A program made the translations under genes and the position numbers. From Methanobacteriota archaeon (GTDB lineage: Archaea > Thermoplasmatota > E2 > JACPAO01 > JAHWKR01): a stretch of 46,097 bases of DNA. The notes beneath the pieces were generated by a model, which saw nothing but the letters and a program-made list of their open reading frames with translations, was not told where the DNA came from and did not search any database. The stretch is taken from contig JAHWKR010000023.1 in assembly GCA_019347805.1 (NCBI GenBank), positions 1 through 46,097 of the forward strand. The letters are read 5' to 3'. Below, piece after piece: positions 24,202 through 31,024 of this stretch (the first letter of the stretch is position 1; every line of letters begins with the position of its first letter).

Positions 24202-25154
24202 GGTTCCTCGGTGACGCCCTCGCCGAGCACCTCATGGCTGGCTGGCGGTGGTATGGCCTTGGCCTCCGGGGGCTGTACGATGACAAGCCGGAAACCGACC
24301 GCCACCAGGACGAAGGCGAGGAAGGCGCGCACCTCGATGGCCTCCTGCAGGACCAGGAAGCCGGCCAGGGTGGCGAAGACCGGGGCGATGTAGCTGACGA
24401 GCGACGAGCGGATGGGCCCGATGCGCTCGAGGAGCGTGAAGTAGAGGAAGAAGCCGATGCCGCTTGCCAGGACCGAGAGGTAGAGCAGGCTGGAGAGCGC
24501 CGGCACCGTGTGGTCCCACCTCGGTCTCGGGCCTTCCATGACGAGGCTGAGCGCGTGCAACATGAGGGCCCCGAGGATCATCTGCAGGGCGGTGAACGGG
24601 ACGACCGGCATGCCGTGGCCGAGCCGTTTGACAAGGACCGCCCCGAACGCCCACGAGACCACGCAACCGAAGACCGCCAGCTCACCGATGCCGCGCGCAT
24701 CGAACAGTTCCCCAGGTTTCAGGCCGACCAGGAGGGCGATGCCGACGAGACCGAGAAGGAGGCCCAAGAGCCCGCCGGGCCCGACCCGTTCACCGGGCAG
24801 GAGCGCACGCGCGACCACCATCGCCATGATCGGGTTGAGCGAGACGACGACCGCGGCGATGCTCGACGTCGTGTATTGCTCGCCCCAGAACAGGAACGCA
24901 TGGTAGCCCATGACGTTCAACGCCGCGGAGATCCACACCGCCTTCCACTGCACACGCGACCTCGGCCAGACCGCCTTCCACCCCGCGGGAAGTGCGACCG
25001 CGAGCATCAGGAGGCCGGCGATGTCGTACCGGACGGCCGCGAAAAAGATCGGGTCGAAATGGGACAACCCCGCCTTGATGGCCATGAAGGAGACACCCCA
25101 CAGCACGCCGAGGGCGGCGAGGAAGAGGAGGTCCTTGAAGGTCGCCCGGGCCAC
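24198..25154 (-). CDS. EamA/DMT family transporter
   Basis: This 318-residue membrane protein has ten predicted helices in two similar halves, the layout of the drug/metabolite transporter (EamA, formerly DUF6) family. The first half starts FLAALGVLWGVSFMAIKAGL. The second half has a similar SWAFGAVLVKRLG and a closing PVFATLAGFLVLQEAI, the usual family signature near helix nine. The tail is polar and acidic. The substrate cannot be told from sequence. The GTG start has a TATA-like box 24 bases upstream, so this is the first gene of a three-gene operon with an unknown protein and an acyltransferase. Confidence 0.88.
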   Translation of the reverse strand: MARATFKDLLFLAALGVLWGVSFMAIKAGLSHFDPIFFAAVRYDIAGLLMLAVALPAGWKAVWPRSRVQWKAVWISAALNVMGYHAFLFWGEQYTTSSIAAVVVSLNPIMAMVVARALLPGERVGPGGLLGLLLGLVGIALLVGLKPGELFDARGIGELAVFGCVVSWAFGAVLVKRLGHGMPVVPFTALQMILGALMLHALSLVMEGPRPRWDHTVPALSSLLYLSVLASGIGFFLYFTLLERIGPIRSSLVSYIAPVFATLAGFLVLQEAIEVRAFLAFVLVAVGFRLVIVQPPEAKAIPPPASHEVLGEGVTEEP

Positions 25155-25173
25155 GGCCGGCCATGGGGCCGGG

Positions 25174-25182
25174 ATGATTAGG
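25174..25182 (-). promoter_or_regulatory. TATA-like box of the EamA operon
   Basis: The minus strand reads CCTAATCAT, centred about 24-26 bases before the GTG at 25154. This fits a leaderless transcript. Confidence 0.5.
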
Positions 25183-25191
25183 GCTTCGGTC

Positions 25192-26316
25192 CTATTCGTT
25201 CACCGAACGCACCCGCCATTCGAAGTCGAACGGCTTCAGCGCTTCGCTGAACGGACCGAACGTGAACGCCTGGGTCGGCGTCAGGACACCTCGGGGGGCG
25301 TCGTGACGCGCCAGGATCGACGCCCCATGGACCGCCGCCGCGGCGGTGAGCCCGTACGGGTCCCGGCCCTGGGTGAGGCCGCGCTGCACGAGACCATCGG
25401 CGTCGGTCGCCTCGGCGAGGATCGTGAAGCGGCCCTTCGCGCGTTCTTCGGCGTCAGGGCCTTCGCCGGGGGGTGGGGCGCGCTTCGCCATCGCACGCCG
25501 CACCGGAGGGAGTCTGGACACGATATGGGTGACCGGCCAGAGACGATGGATGCGCTTCGCGGTCTTCGGCTGGGTCGAGAAGAACGTGCGCACGGTCTTC
25601 GCGCCGGTCGATCGTGGCGCGGTGACGACGTCCCCCCACGGCACGAAGACCGCAGTGCGATCACCGAGCGGCTCCGGGAACCGGAACGCGCGCAGGAACC
25701 GCCCCGGCGGCCCTCTGCGGAACCGGCCGTCATCATACCACCAACTGCGCCCACCGGCCTGGGCCATGCTGCGCCGGGTGCCACCCGAGAGCGCGGCGTT
25801 CGTCGCGATGCAGATGTCGATCTTCTGGACATCCTGCATGGCGGTCGTGGAGACGAGCGCGGCGATGTCGCTCGGGACGACATCGAAACCGAGCGCGTTC
25901 ACCACCGTGACCCCTGCGTCCTGCGCTTTTGCATCCTGCTCGTAGGCCCAACGAAGGAACGCCTGTTCGCCGGTGATGTCGATGAAATGGCTGCCGGCGC
26001 GCACCGCCGCTTCCATAACAGGTGGTCCCATCGTGCGGAACGGGCCGGCGGCGGAGATGACCACCCGGGCGCGACGCGCGGCCCGTTCCAGGCCCTTCGG
26101 GTCGTCAAGCGCGACAACGACCGTGGTGGGTGCCGCGGAGAGGGAGGAAGAGACGCGGTCGAGCCTCTTCTTGTCCCGCCCCGCCAAGGCGAAGGTGAGT
26201 CCCTCCGTCTTGTTGCGGCGATCCACCTCGTCCGCGATGAGCCGGCCGGTGTATCCGGTCGCGCCATAGAGGAGGACGTCCACGTCCTCATCGCCTTGGG
26301 ACTTGCTGGTGGTCAT
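25192..26316 (-). CDS. Saccharopine dehydrogenase-like NAD(P)-binding oxidoreductase
   Basis: This 374-residue protein begins with a Rossmann fold. VDVLLYGATGYTGRLIADEV holds the GxxGxxG nucleotide-binding turn, and AGRDKKRLDRV follows the second strand, where the basic residue favours NADP. Further family marks are RVVISAAGPF and the segment HFIDITGEQAFLRW, which is typical of the trans-acting enoyl reductase / saccharopine-dehydrogenase-like group. The C-terminal half is the less conserved catalytic domain. True saccharopine dehydrogenase activity is unlikely given the absence of lysine-pathway genes. A lipid-related reductase role is possible but inferred. The ATG start is short-leadered behind the box at 26347-26353. 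Confidence 0.8.
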   Translation of the reverse strand: MTTSKSQGDEDVDVLLYGATGYTGRLIADEVDRRNKTEGLTFALAGRDKKRLDRVSSSLSAAPTTVVVALDDPKGLERAARRARVVISAAGPFRTMGPPVMEAAVRAGSHFIDITGEQAFLRWAYEQDAKAQDAGVTVVNALGFDVVPSDIAALVSTTAMQDVQKIDICIATNAALSGGTRRSMAQAGGRSWWYDDGRFRRGPPGRFLRAFRFPEPLGDRTAVFVPWGDVVTAPRSTGAKTVRTFFSTQPKTAKRIHRLWPVTHIVSRLPPVRRAMAKRAPPPGEGPDAEERAKGRFTILAEATDADGLVQRGLTQGRDPYGLTAAAAVHGASILARHDAPRGVLTPTQAFTFGPFSEALKPFDFEWRVRSVNE

Positions 26317-26346
26317 GGCGGCCGGAGCGGGGGAAGAGGCGGGGGG

Positions 26347-26353
26347 CGATAGG
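26347..26353 (-). promoter_or_regulatory. TATA-like box of the oxidoreductase gene
   Basis: The minus strand reads CCTATCG, centred about 34 bases before the ATG at 26316. Confidence 0.4.
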
Positions 26354-26371
26354 GTCTCCGGTCGGACCCGA

Positions 26372-27307
26372 CTAGAGGGGCTCCAGCGGAAGCGCGTCGA
26401 GGTCGAGGCCGTGGTCGAGCGTGCGGTGGGCGTCCTCCGTGTCGCTGTCGAGGAGGTCTCCAGGGGTATCGGTGTCCGCGGGTGCGTCGACGAAGAGCGC
26501 CTTCACCGCGTCCACGGCGTCGCCCATCATCTCCCCGATGCCGGCCCCGAGGGTCGTGGTGCCGTCCCACGCGGTGGTTGCGGTCCAGGCGATGCCCGAG
26601 CCGATCGCAGTGGTCCCGTTCCATAGGAGCTCGGCGGACCCGGTGATGATGGCGGTGATGCCGTCGATGGTGCCGCTCACGAGGAACACCACAGCGTCGA
26701 CGGTCGTCGTGGCAAGGGACACCGTACCGTCGAGTGTGCCGGTGACGACGAAGGCGACGCCGTCCCAGCCGAGACCGAGGCCGGTCTGGATGCCGTCGGC
26801 GATGCCACCGACCAGGCCGAGGAGCGCATCGAGCGTCCGTTCGATGAGACCGACCGCCTCGTCCGCTCCGCTTCCGGGGTCATCGACGATGCGACCGACG
26901 GTCGCTTCGGTGTCCTCGGCGATCGCACCGACCGTGGCGGTGGCGTCCTCTTCGATCGGGTCGACCTCGGAGACGTCCTCTTCCTCGTGCACGTGCTCCT
27001 CATCGATCCCGAGGACCTCTTCGTGATCCTCGCACTGTTCGGCGTCAGGAAGCGGCTGACCGCCCTCCTGTTCGACGGTCGCCTTGAGGTGACAGGCGTA
27101 GGCGACCGTCCAGGTCGCGTCCCCTTCGCTGGTGCTGTTGGAGGTCTGATGGGCGACGAGACCGGCAGGGTCGGATGCGGCGTCGTCTGCCTTCTCCTGT
27201 GCTTTTTCGGCCGCAGGGTCGACAGGCTCCTGAGCGGCCCCGACGGGCAGGGCAAGGAGACACATCAGGATGAGCGCCAGGATGCGCGGTATGGCGGTGT
27301 GGCGCAT
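26372..27307 (-). CDS. Secreted acidic protein with low-complexity Gly/Thr repeats, partner of the beta-helix protein
   Basis: This is a 311-residue exported protein of unknown function. A clear signal peptide ends near LALPVGAAQE. The next 90 residues are very acidic and contain a His/Glu cluster (DEEHVHEEEDVSEVD). From about residue 150 to 270 the sequence is a run of loosely repeated hydrophobic units with Gly, Thr and Trp, such as TGTLDGTVSLATTTVDA and SGTIDGITAIITG. The tail is acidic again. The start codon follows the stop of the beta-helix gene directly (TGAATG), so the two are coupled and probably act together on the cell surface. The repeated part could be membrane-associated or form a beta-rich layer; neither can be settled by eye. 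Confidence 0.68.
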   Translation of the reverse strand: MRHTAIPRILALILMCLLALPVGAAQEPVDPAAEKAQEKADDAASDPAGLVAHQTSNSTSEGDATWTVAYACHLKATVEQEGGQPLPDAEQCEDHEEVLGIDEEHVHEEEDVSEVDPIEEDATATVGAIAEDTEATVGRIVDDPGSGADEAVGLIERTLDALLGLVGGIADGIQTGLGLGWDGVAFVVTGTLDGTVSLATTTVDAVVFLVSGTIDGITAIITGSAELLWNGTTAIGSGIAWTATTAWDGTTTLGAGIGEMMGDAVDAVKALFVDAPADTDTPGDLLDSDTEDAHRTLDHGLDLDALPLEPL

Positions 27308-29029
27308 TCAGTGGCCTCCATGATCATGGGTGTGCGCGTCTTCGTCTTTCGCGGCCGTTCCCGCTTCGCCTTCTGGTCGTTCCCGTCGCGTGTCGTCCAG
27401 ATCGTCGCCTTCGTGCGGCGTCGCTTCGACGTGGGCGCCACGATAATCGGTCGCGGTCCGGAAGTCGTTGCCAAGGAGCTCCCAATATACCCGCTCGGTC
27501 ATGCCATTGGCGTAGATGCCGTAGTCGCCCGTCGCGACGGTGTTCTCGGCGATGGTCAGGTTGCCGGTGCGGATGACGTGCAGGTGGATTCCGGTGAGCA
27601 CCGGAGGTTCCTTGAATGTCCCCATGAAGAGCGTCCGTGGGTCTTCACTCTCCTTCTTCTCGAACCGGACCGTGTTGCCGCGCACCAGGAGTTCTATGTC
27701 CTCAGCGTCCCCGAACTGGATGCCGGTCACCATCATGTTCTGGGTCGGGTCGTAGCGGACGGTGATGTCGTGGTCGAGGATGCGCAGCGCCCCGGTGTTC
27801 GCAACGACGTGACGGTCGTCCCGGGCGTTGAAGATCTCGAGCTGGAAGCGTCCGCCGTCCAGCGTGTTGCGGGCGAAGGTGATGTCCTGGTGGTGCAGGT
27901 GGGGGTCTTCGAGGTGGTCGTTCGGTTCGCTGTTGGCGGTGCGGTCGTCACCGGCATGGTTCCGGTCGTTGTAGCGCAGCGCCACCCCTTCAGGGACATG
28001 GATGGTGTTGTCGCGGAAGAGCAGGCTGTGGTAGCGGACGCTGTGGTGGCTGCGCATGCCGAGCGCCTCGTATTCCTCGGGCAACGGGTGGTCGTGGGCG
28101 CCGTCGCCGGTCCCGTTCGGCTCTTCGCGCCCCTCCTGCCCGGCCGGATATCCTGTGGGGTCGGCATGGTCGTGCACCGGGCAGAGGAAACAATCGCCGT
28201 GGTTGTGGCCATGCAGCTTGATGTCGACCATGCCATGGAACGTGTTGTGGTGGACGTCGGCGCCATGGAACCCGTCGAAGTTGAAGACGACCTCCTCAGG
28301 CACCCGTATGATGCCGCTGTCGCCCAGAGCGGTGGCGGTGACGCCTTGCGGGCGGGGTCCGACGGTGTTGTCGAAGAAGGTGCCGGTGAAATGGCGGATC
28401 TGGCCGACGAAGCCGAAGGCGTTGTCGTGGAAGACGCCACCGGTGTTGTCGCCGCTCCGCGCGACGTTCTCGTTGACCCGCAGGTCCTTGGCGTAGACGT
28501 GGTGGACGTGCACCGCCTCCCCGATGTAGTTGAGAGACAGCTGTCCGCCGACGTAGCCGTTCCGGATGACGATGGCGCGGTCGGTGCTCTGGATGGTCAG
28601 GTCGCCGTCGACGTAGAACCGCTCCAGGACGTAGGGGTCGTCCTCCGTGCCTTCGCCGCTCAGGTAGCCCTGGGCACGCAACCGGTCGATGCCGGCATCG
28701 CCCTTCGCGACGAAGCGGGACCATTTGTCCGCGAATGTGCGCGCCTCCTCCTTGGAGGGGATCTTTCCTTCCCCGAGCCCGTTCCACAAGGTGTGCTCGA
28801 TGGCGACCGGGCGCCATGGGTCGAGACCGTTCACCTCGCCTGGTACGACCGCGGGCGCCACACCATGCGCATGGGCACCCTCGGCGTGTGCGGCGTGGCC
28901 GTCACGGAATGCTGTCCCTTTCGTGTCGCCATCGCCGCTCATGGCGGCGAAGGCCCCGAAGCCGGCGGTCGAGACGACGAGCGTGGCGAGTGAAGCGATC
29001 ACCCAACGGACGGGGCCTGTCTGGCGCAT
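27308..29029 (-). CDS. Secreted His-rich right-handed beta-helix protein (NosD/PbH1-like)
   Basis: This is a 573-residue exported protein. One hydrophobic segment near residues 9-29 serves as signal or anchor, followed by a His/Ala linker (HAAHAEGAHAHG). The segment SGEGTEDDPYVLERFYVDG is the usual entry to archaeal surface beta-helix domains. Many short strand repeats follow with Asn/Asp ladders (for example ITFARNTLDGG and LTIAENTVATGDYGIYANG), as in NosD and PbH1 repeats. A metal-site-like insertion, HGHNHGDCFLCPVHDHAD, and a His-rich end (AHTHDHGGH) point to metal binding, perhaps copper or zinc. The start ATG at 29029 has a TATA box 26 bases upstream. A longer frame reaching 29167 is rejected. 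The role may be metal capture or surface structure. Confidence 0.75.
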   Translation of the reverse strand: MRQTGPVRWVIASLATLVVSTAGFGAFAAMSGDGDTKGTAFRDGHAAHAEGAHAHGVAPAVVPGEVNGLDPWRPVAIEHTLWNGLGEGKIPSKEEARTFADKWSRFVAKGDAGIDRLRAQGYLSGEGTEDDPYVLERFYVDGDLTIQSTDRAIVIRNGYVGGQLSLNYIGEAVHVHHVYAKDLRVNENVARSGDNTGGVFHDNAFGFVGQIRHFTGTFFDNTVGPRPQGVTATALGDSGIIRVPEEVVFNFDGFHGADVHHNTFHGMVDIKLHGHNHGDCFLCPVHDHADPTGYPAGQEGREEPNGTGDGAHDHPLPEEYEALGMRSHHSVRYHSLLFRDNTIHVPEGVALRYNDRNHAGDDRTANSEPNDHLEDPHLHHQDITFARNTLDGGRFQLEIFNARDDRHVVANTGALRILDHDITVRYDPTQNMMVTGIQFGDAEDIELLVRGNTVRFEKKESEDPRTLFMGTFKEPPVLTGIHLHVIRTGNLTIAENTVATGDYGIYANGMTERVYWELLGNDFRTATDYRGAHVEATPHEGDDLDDTRRERPEGEAGTAAKDEDAHTHDHGGH

Positions 29030-29052
29030 GGGAGGTGACCTGCCGTGTCGCC

Positions 29053-29058
29053 ATATAA
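29053..29058 (-). promoter_or_regulatory. TATA box of the beta-helix operon
   Basis: The minus strand reads TTATAT, centred 26 bases before the ATG at 29029. It decides the start against the longer reading frame. Confidence 0.6.
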
Positions 29059-29172
29059 CGAGGTTGGATGGTCGATTGAAACGTGGTGGAGGGGACGCCG
29101 CGAAAGCCTTGACTTTACGGACGCCACCGACCGCTGGCCGTTTCTCCCCTTCGACAGGGGGCCACATGGGCG

Positions 29173-29586
29173 ATGGCGGCTCTGTTATGCCCTCGCACGA
29201 CGCTAGAGGACCTACGGCGCGTGTCCCATGGGGTGCGCGCCGCGACGAGGCGACTCCCGATGCTCGCGAAAGAGATCCTGGAAGACGACCGCGCGGACGA
29301 ACAATGGCTCTATGAGGCCGTGCGGGAACTCGTGAACCATGCCATCCTCGACGGACGTGAGACCACAGAAGGACGGCTGCAGGTCGCTCCCCTCAAGGAC
29401 CGCGAAGGCTGGTTCGAGGTGCGCGCCCGCATCGGCCGCTCGCGCTCAGCCGCCTGGGTGCGCATCATGCAGATGGACGAACTTCTCTTCACGTTCCCGT
29501 CGTTCCTTGAAGCGTTGCCCGAATCGGCGAAAGGTGACGCGCCGAAAGGCGGCTGGCCCGCCCCGAGCATTGACTGGGATGAGTGA
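29173..29586 (+). CDS. Hypothetical protein
   Basis: This is a soluble protein of up to 137 residues that I do not recognise. It starts with helical, Arg-rich sequence, then EQWLYEAVRELVNHAILDG, a strand-rich centre (GWFEVRARIGRSRSAAWVRIM), and ends in an acidic Trp-containing tail (PSIDWDE). The start is uncertain: the ATG at 29173 is used, while a GTG at 29221 fits a TATA-like TGTTATG at about 29183. The gene is divergent from the beta-helix operon and convergent with the nucleotidyltransferase gene. The unusual hairpins described at 29597-29670 follow its stop codon. Confidence 0.55.
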   Translation: MAALLCPRTTLEDLRRVSHGVRAATRRLPMLAKEILEDDRADEQWLYEAVRELVNHAILDGRETTEGRLQVAPLKDREGWFEVRARIGRSRSAAWVRIMQMDELLFTFPSFLEALPESAKGDAPKGGWPAPSIDWDE

Positions 29587-29596
29587 TCAATCTGCT

Positions 29597-29610
29597 TGTC
29601 TGAAAAGACA
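29597..29610 (+). ncRNA. Small hairpin with GAAA tetraloop
   Basis: TGTCT-GAAA-AGACA forms a 5-base-pair stem with a GNRA-type loop, 11 bases after the stop of the upstream gene. It stands directly before the long hairpin. An RNA gene here is possible but not shown. Confidence 0.35.
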
Positions 29611-29613
29611 TGA

Positions 29614-29653
29614 CCACCGGTCGCCCCGCGCAAGGAGCGCGGGGCGACGGTGG
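29614..29653. terminator. Long GC hairpin, mutually exclusive with a second hairpin
   Basis: CCACC, a bulged G, then a perfect 12-base-pair stem (GTCGCCCCGCGC with GCGCGGGGCGAC) around the loop AAGGA, closed by GGTGG. This makes 17 base pairs in all. The 3' arm overlaps the 5' arm of another perfect 8-base-pair hairpin (29644-29651 with 29663-29670). The two folds cannot form together. It lies between convergent genes and may end transcripts or switch between states. Confidence 0.5.
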
Positions 29654-29670
29654 AAGTCGGCGACCGTCGC
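29644..29670. other. Alternative hairpin sharing an arm with the long hairpin
   Basis: GCGACGGT (29644-29651) pairs perfectly with ACCGTCGC (29663-29670) across an 11-base loop. The first arm is also part of the long hairpin at 29614-29653, which gives an antiterminator-like geometry. Confidence 0.4.
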
Positions 29671-29882
29671 TGTTCTTTCCCGTGTTGGTCATCCGGGCAG
29701 GGCTCCACGCGGTATGTCGGTGGCCTTCCCCTGGACCTGAGGTATATGTTGAGGGCGCGGACCGTCGTCGCCGTTTCCGGATAGCGAAGCGGGGTTTGAT
29801 AAGCTTTGTCACAGGTCGTGCGGGGGTGACCGGACATGTGGAGCGAACGGTTATCATCGCTACCCGAAAAGCGACCGGAACA

Positions 29883-30566
29883 TCAGTAGGGGCGCAGCCC
29901 GGGACCGATCCGGAGGGGTTCTCCCCGCATGAGCTTGTCGAGCCACGCGACGAGGGCGCCGTCCTGGCGCCAGTGGGCCTTGGTGTAGAGATAATCGAGG
30001 TCGAGGTCCTCGAGCATTGCCGTGGATATGGCAAGGGCACGGGTCCAATCCTTCTGGTGCCGCGTATCGACGCCGCTTTCGAGGTAGTCGAAGAGGATGT
30101 CCTCGGCGCCGGCCAGGTAGACCGGCCGCAACGTGAGCTCTTCCCAGGTCTCGTTGTAGAGTGTCACCTGATGGTCCGGGCTGTAATCATCGGGGAAACC
30201 GTAGCCGACGAGATCGATCGGGTAGGGGATGTCGGGGTGCCGGAGTGACGAGCGTGTCGCACCCGGGACGAAGCCGTGCGGCTCGAGCAACGGGATGACC
30301 TCTTCCCTAGATGCCCCGGAGAGGAACCGCAAGGGGATGGCATCGATGTCGAGGCTCTCCTGCCACCTGGCAGGGTAGGATTCCGAGGTCCCGAGGGCAC
30401 CGCTCACATAGGTGTCCACCGCCGTGCCTCCCACCACAAGGAAGTGCAGGCCCTCCGGTTCCAGGAGCGTGTTGGCGATGGCCGCGACCGTGAGACGGCA
30501 GTGGAGCGGGTCTTTGTCGGCGACCTCCTTGCAGAACGCGATCCCGGCACTGACGTCCCGCATCAT
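29883..30566 (-). CDS. Nucleotidyltransferase-fold protein, toxin-like (AbiEii/DUF6036-type)
   Basis: This 227-residue protein has the nucleotidyltransferase signature GG, as VVGGTAVDTYVSG at about residues 43-55. LDIDAIPLRF follows near 72-81, where the two Asp would bind metal. A later helical region, AEDILFDYLESGVDTRHQKDW, matches the C-terminal part of AbiEii/DUF6036-like enzymes, which often serve as the toxin of two-gene modules by modifying tRNA or nucleotides. The start overlaps the stop of the upstream gene by four bases (ATGA), the coupling common in toxin-antitoxin pairs. It could instead be a housekeeping nucleotidyltransferase. The target is unknown. Confidence 0.68.
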   Translation of the reverse strand: MMRDVSAGIAFCKEVADKDPLHCRLTVAAIANTLLEPEGLHFLVVGGTAVDTYVSGALGTSESYPARWQESLDIDAIPLRFLSGASREEVIPLLEPHGFVPGATRSSLRHPDIPYPIDLVGYGFPDDYSPDHQVTLYNETWEELTLRPVYLAGAEDILFDYLESGVDTRHQKDWTRALAISTAMLEDLDLDYLYTKAHWRQDGALVAWLDKLMRGEPLRIGPGLRPY

Positions 30567-30931
30567 GCCCGAGGTCCACCTCGGATCATCGTGTAGCGAC
30601 GGCGTGGCGGCGTGGGTCGGATCGCGACGGAGAGTGTGCGGTTCACCGGGTCATATCGGCGGGAGGCCTGGCCGCGCACATAGTCGCGAGTCGCTTCGGC
30701 CAAGGCGACCTGTTGCCCCGGTTCGAGCACGACGCTCCTGTGGTCCATCGAGCGGAGTCGCGCCGTCCGTGCCCGGGCGACGCTCGGAGTGCCGGTGAGG
30801 CGTGCCCGGACCACCTCCGGACCGCCGGACATCTCCAGCGCCTCGGCGATGACCTGGGCGAGCGGGACTCCCGGGGGTGCCGCTTCCTTGAGCCTAGCCA
30901 GGAGGAAGTCGGGGACGCGGATGTTCGCCAT
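30563..30931 (-). CDS. Ribbon-helix-helix-like putative antitoxin
   Basis: This 122-residue protein is encoded just upstream of, and overlapping, the nucleotidyltransferase gene. The N-terminus MANIRVPDFLLARLKEAAP, then PLAQVIAEALEMSG, reads as strand-helix-helix, the DNA-binding fold used by many antitoxins. The Arg-rich C-terminal 85 residues would contact the partner. The ATG at 30931 was chosen because the TATA box TTATATA lies 27 bases upstream. An upstream GTG at 30949 would place the start too close to the box. AT-rich inverted repeats around the box (GTATA...TATAC at 30955-30970 and CTTATAAG at 30972-30979) may be its operator. The antitoxin role is inference from arrangement and fold. 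Confidence 0.58.
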   Translation of the reverse strand: MANIRVPDFLLARLKEAAPPGVPLAQVIAEALEMSGGPEVVRARLTGTPSVARARTARLRSMDHRSVVLEPGQQVALAEATRDYVRGQASRRYDPVNRTLSVAIRPTPPRRRYTMIRGGPRA

Positions 30932-30955
30932 CAATGGCGACATCGCCACCGATGG

Positions 30956-30979
30956 TATATAACTGTATACGCTTATAAG
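30956..30979 (-). promoter_or_regulatory. TATA box and possible operator of the toxin-antitoxin-like pair
   Basis: TTATATA (30956-30962, minus) is centred 27 bases before the ATG at 30931. GTATA and TATAC (30955-30970) form an inverted repeat over the box, and the palindrome CTTATAAG lies at 30972-30979. An RHH protein could bind here. Confidence 0.5.
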
Positions 30980-31024
30980 GAAGAGAAAGGGGGAGATGGC
31001 CTCTTGATGGAAGTCGCGACCTCC

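Larger units (their letters stand above)
29587..29882. other. Convergent intergenic region with structured RNA potential
   Basis: These 296 bases hold no convincing gene. Three hairpins lie at 29597-29670. A TATA-like GGTATATG lies at about 29742-29749 and reads as a box on either strand. On the minus strand, transcription from it would start near 29719 and run through the hairpins, which could give a small RNA. A 17-codon reading frame at about 29836 is too short to support. Confidence 0.45.

Noticed and set aside
26987-28993. Plus-strand Val/Asp-rich frame of 668 codons
   Set aside because: It is antisense to the beta-helix protein, which has a signal peptide, TATA box and repeat motifs.
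29836-29890. 17-codon plus-strand reading frame
   Set aside because: Too short, no promoter at a suitable distance, and no feature in the peptide.
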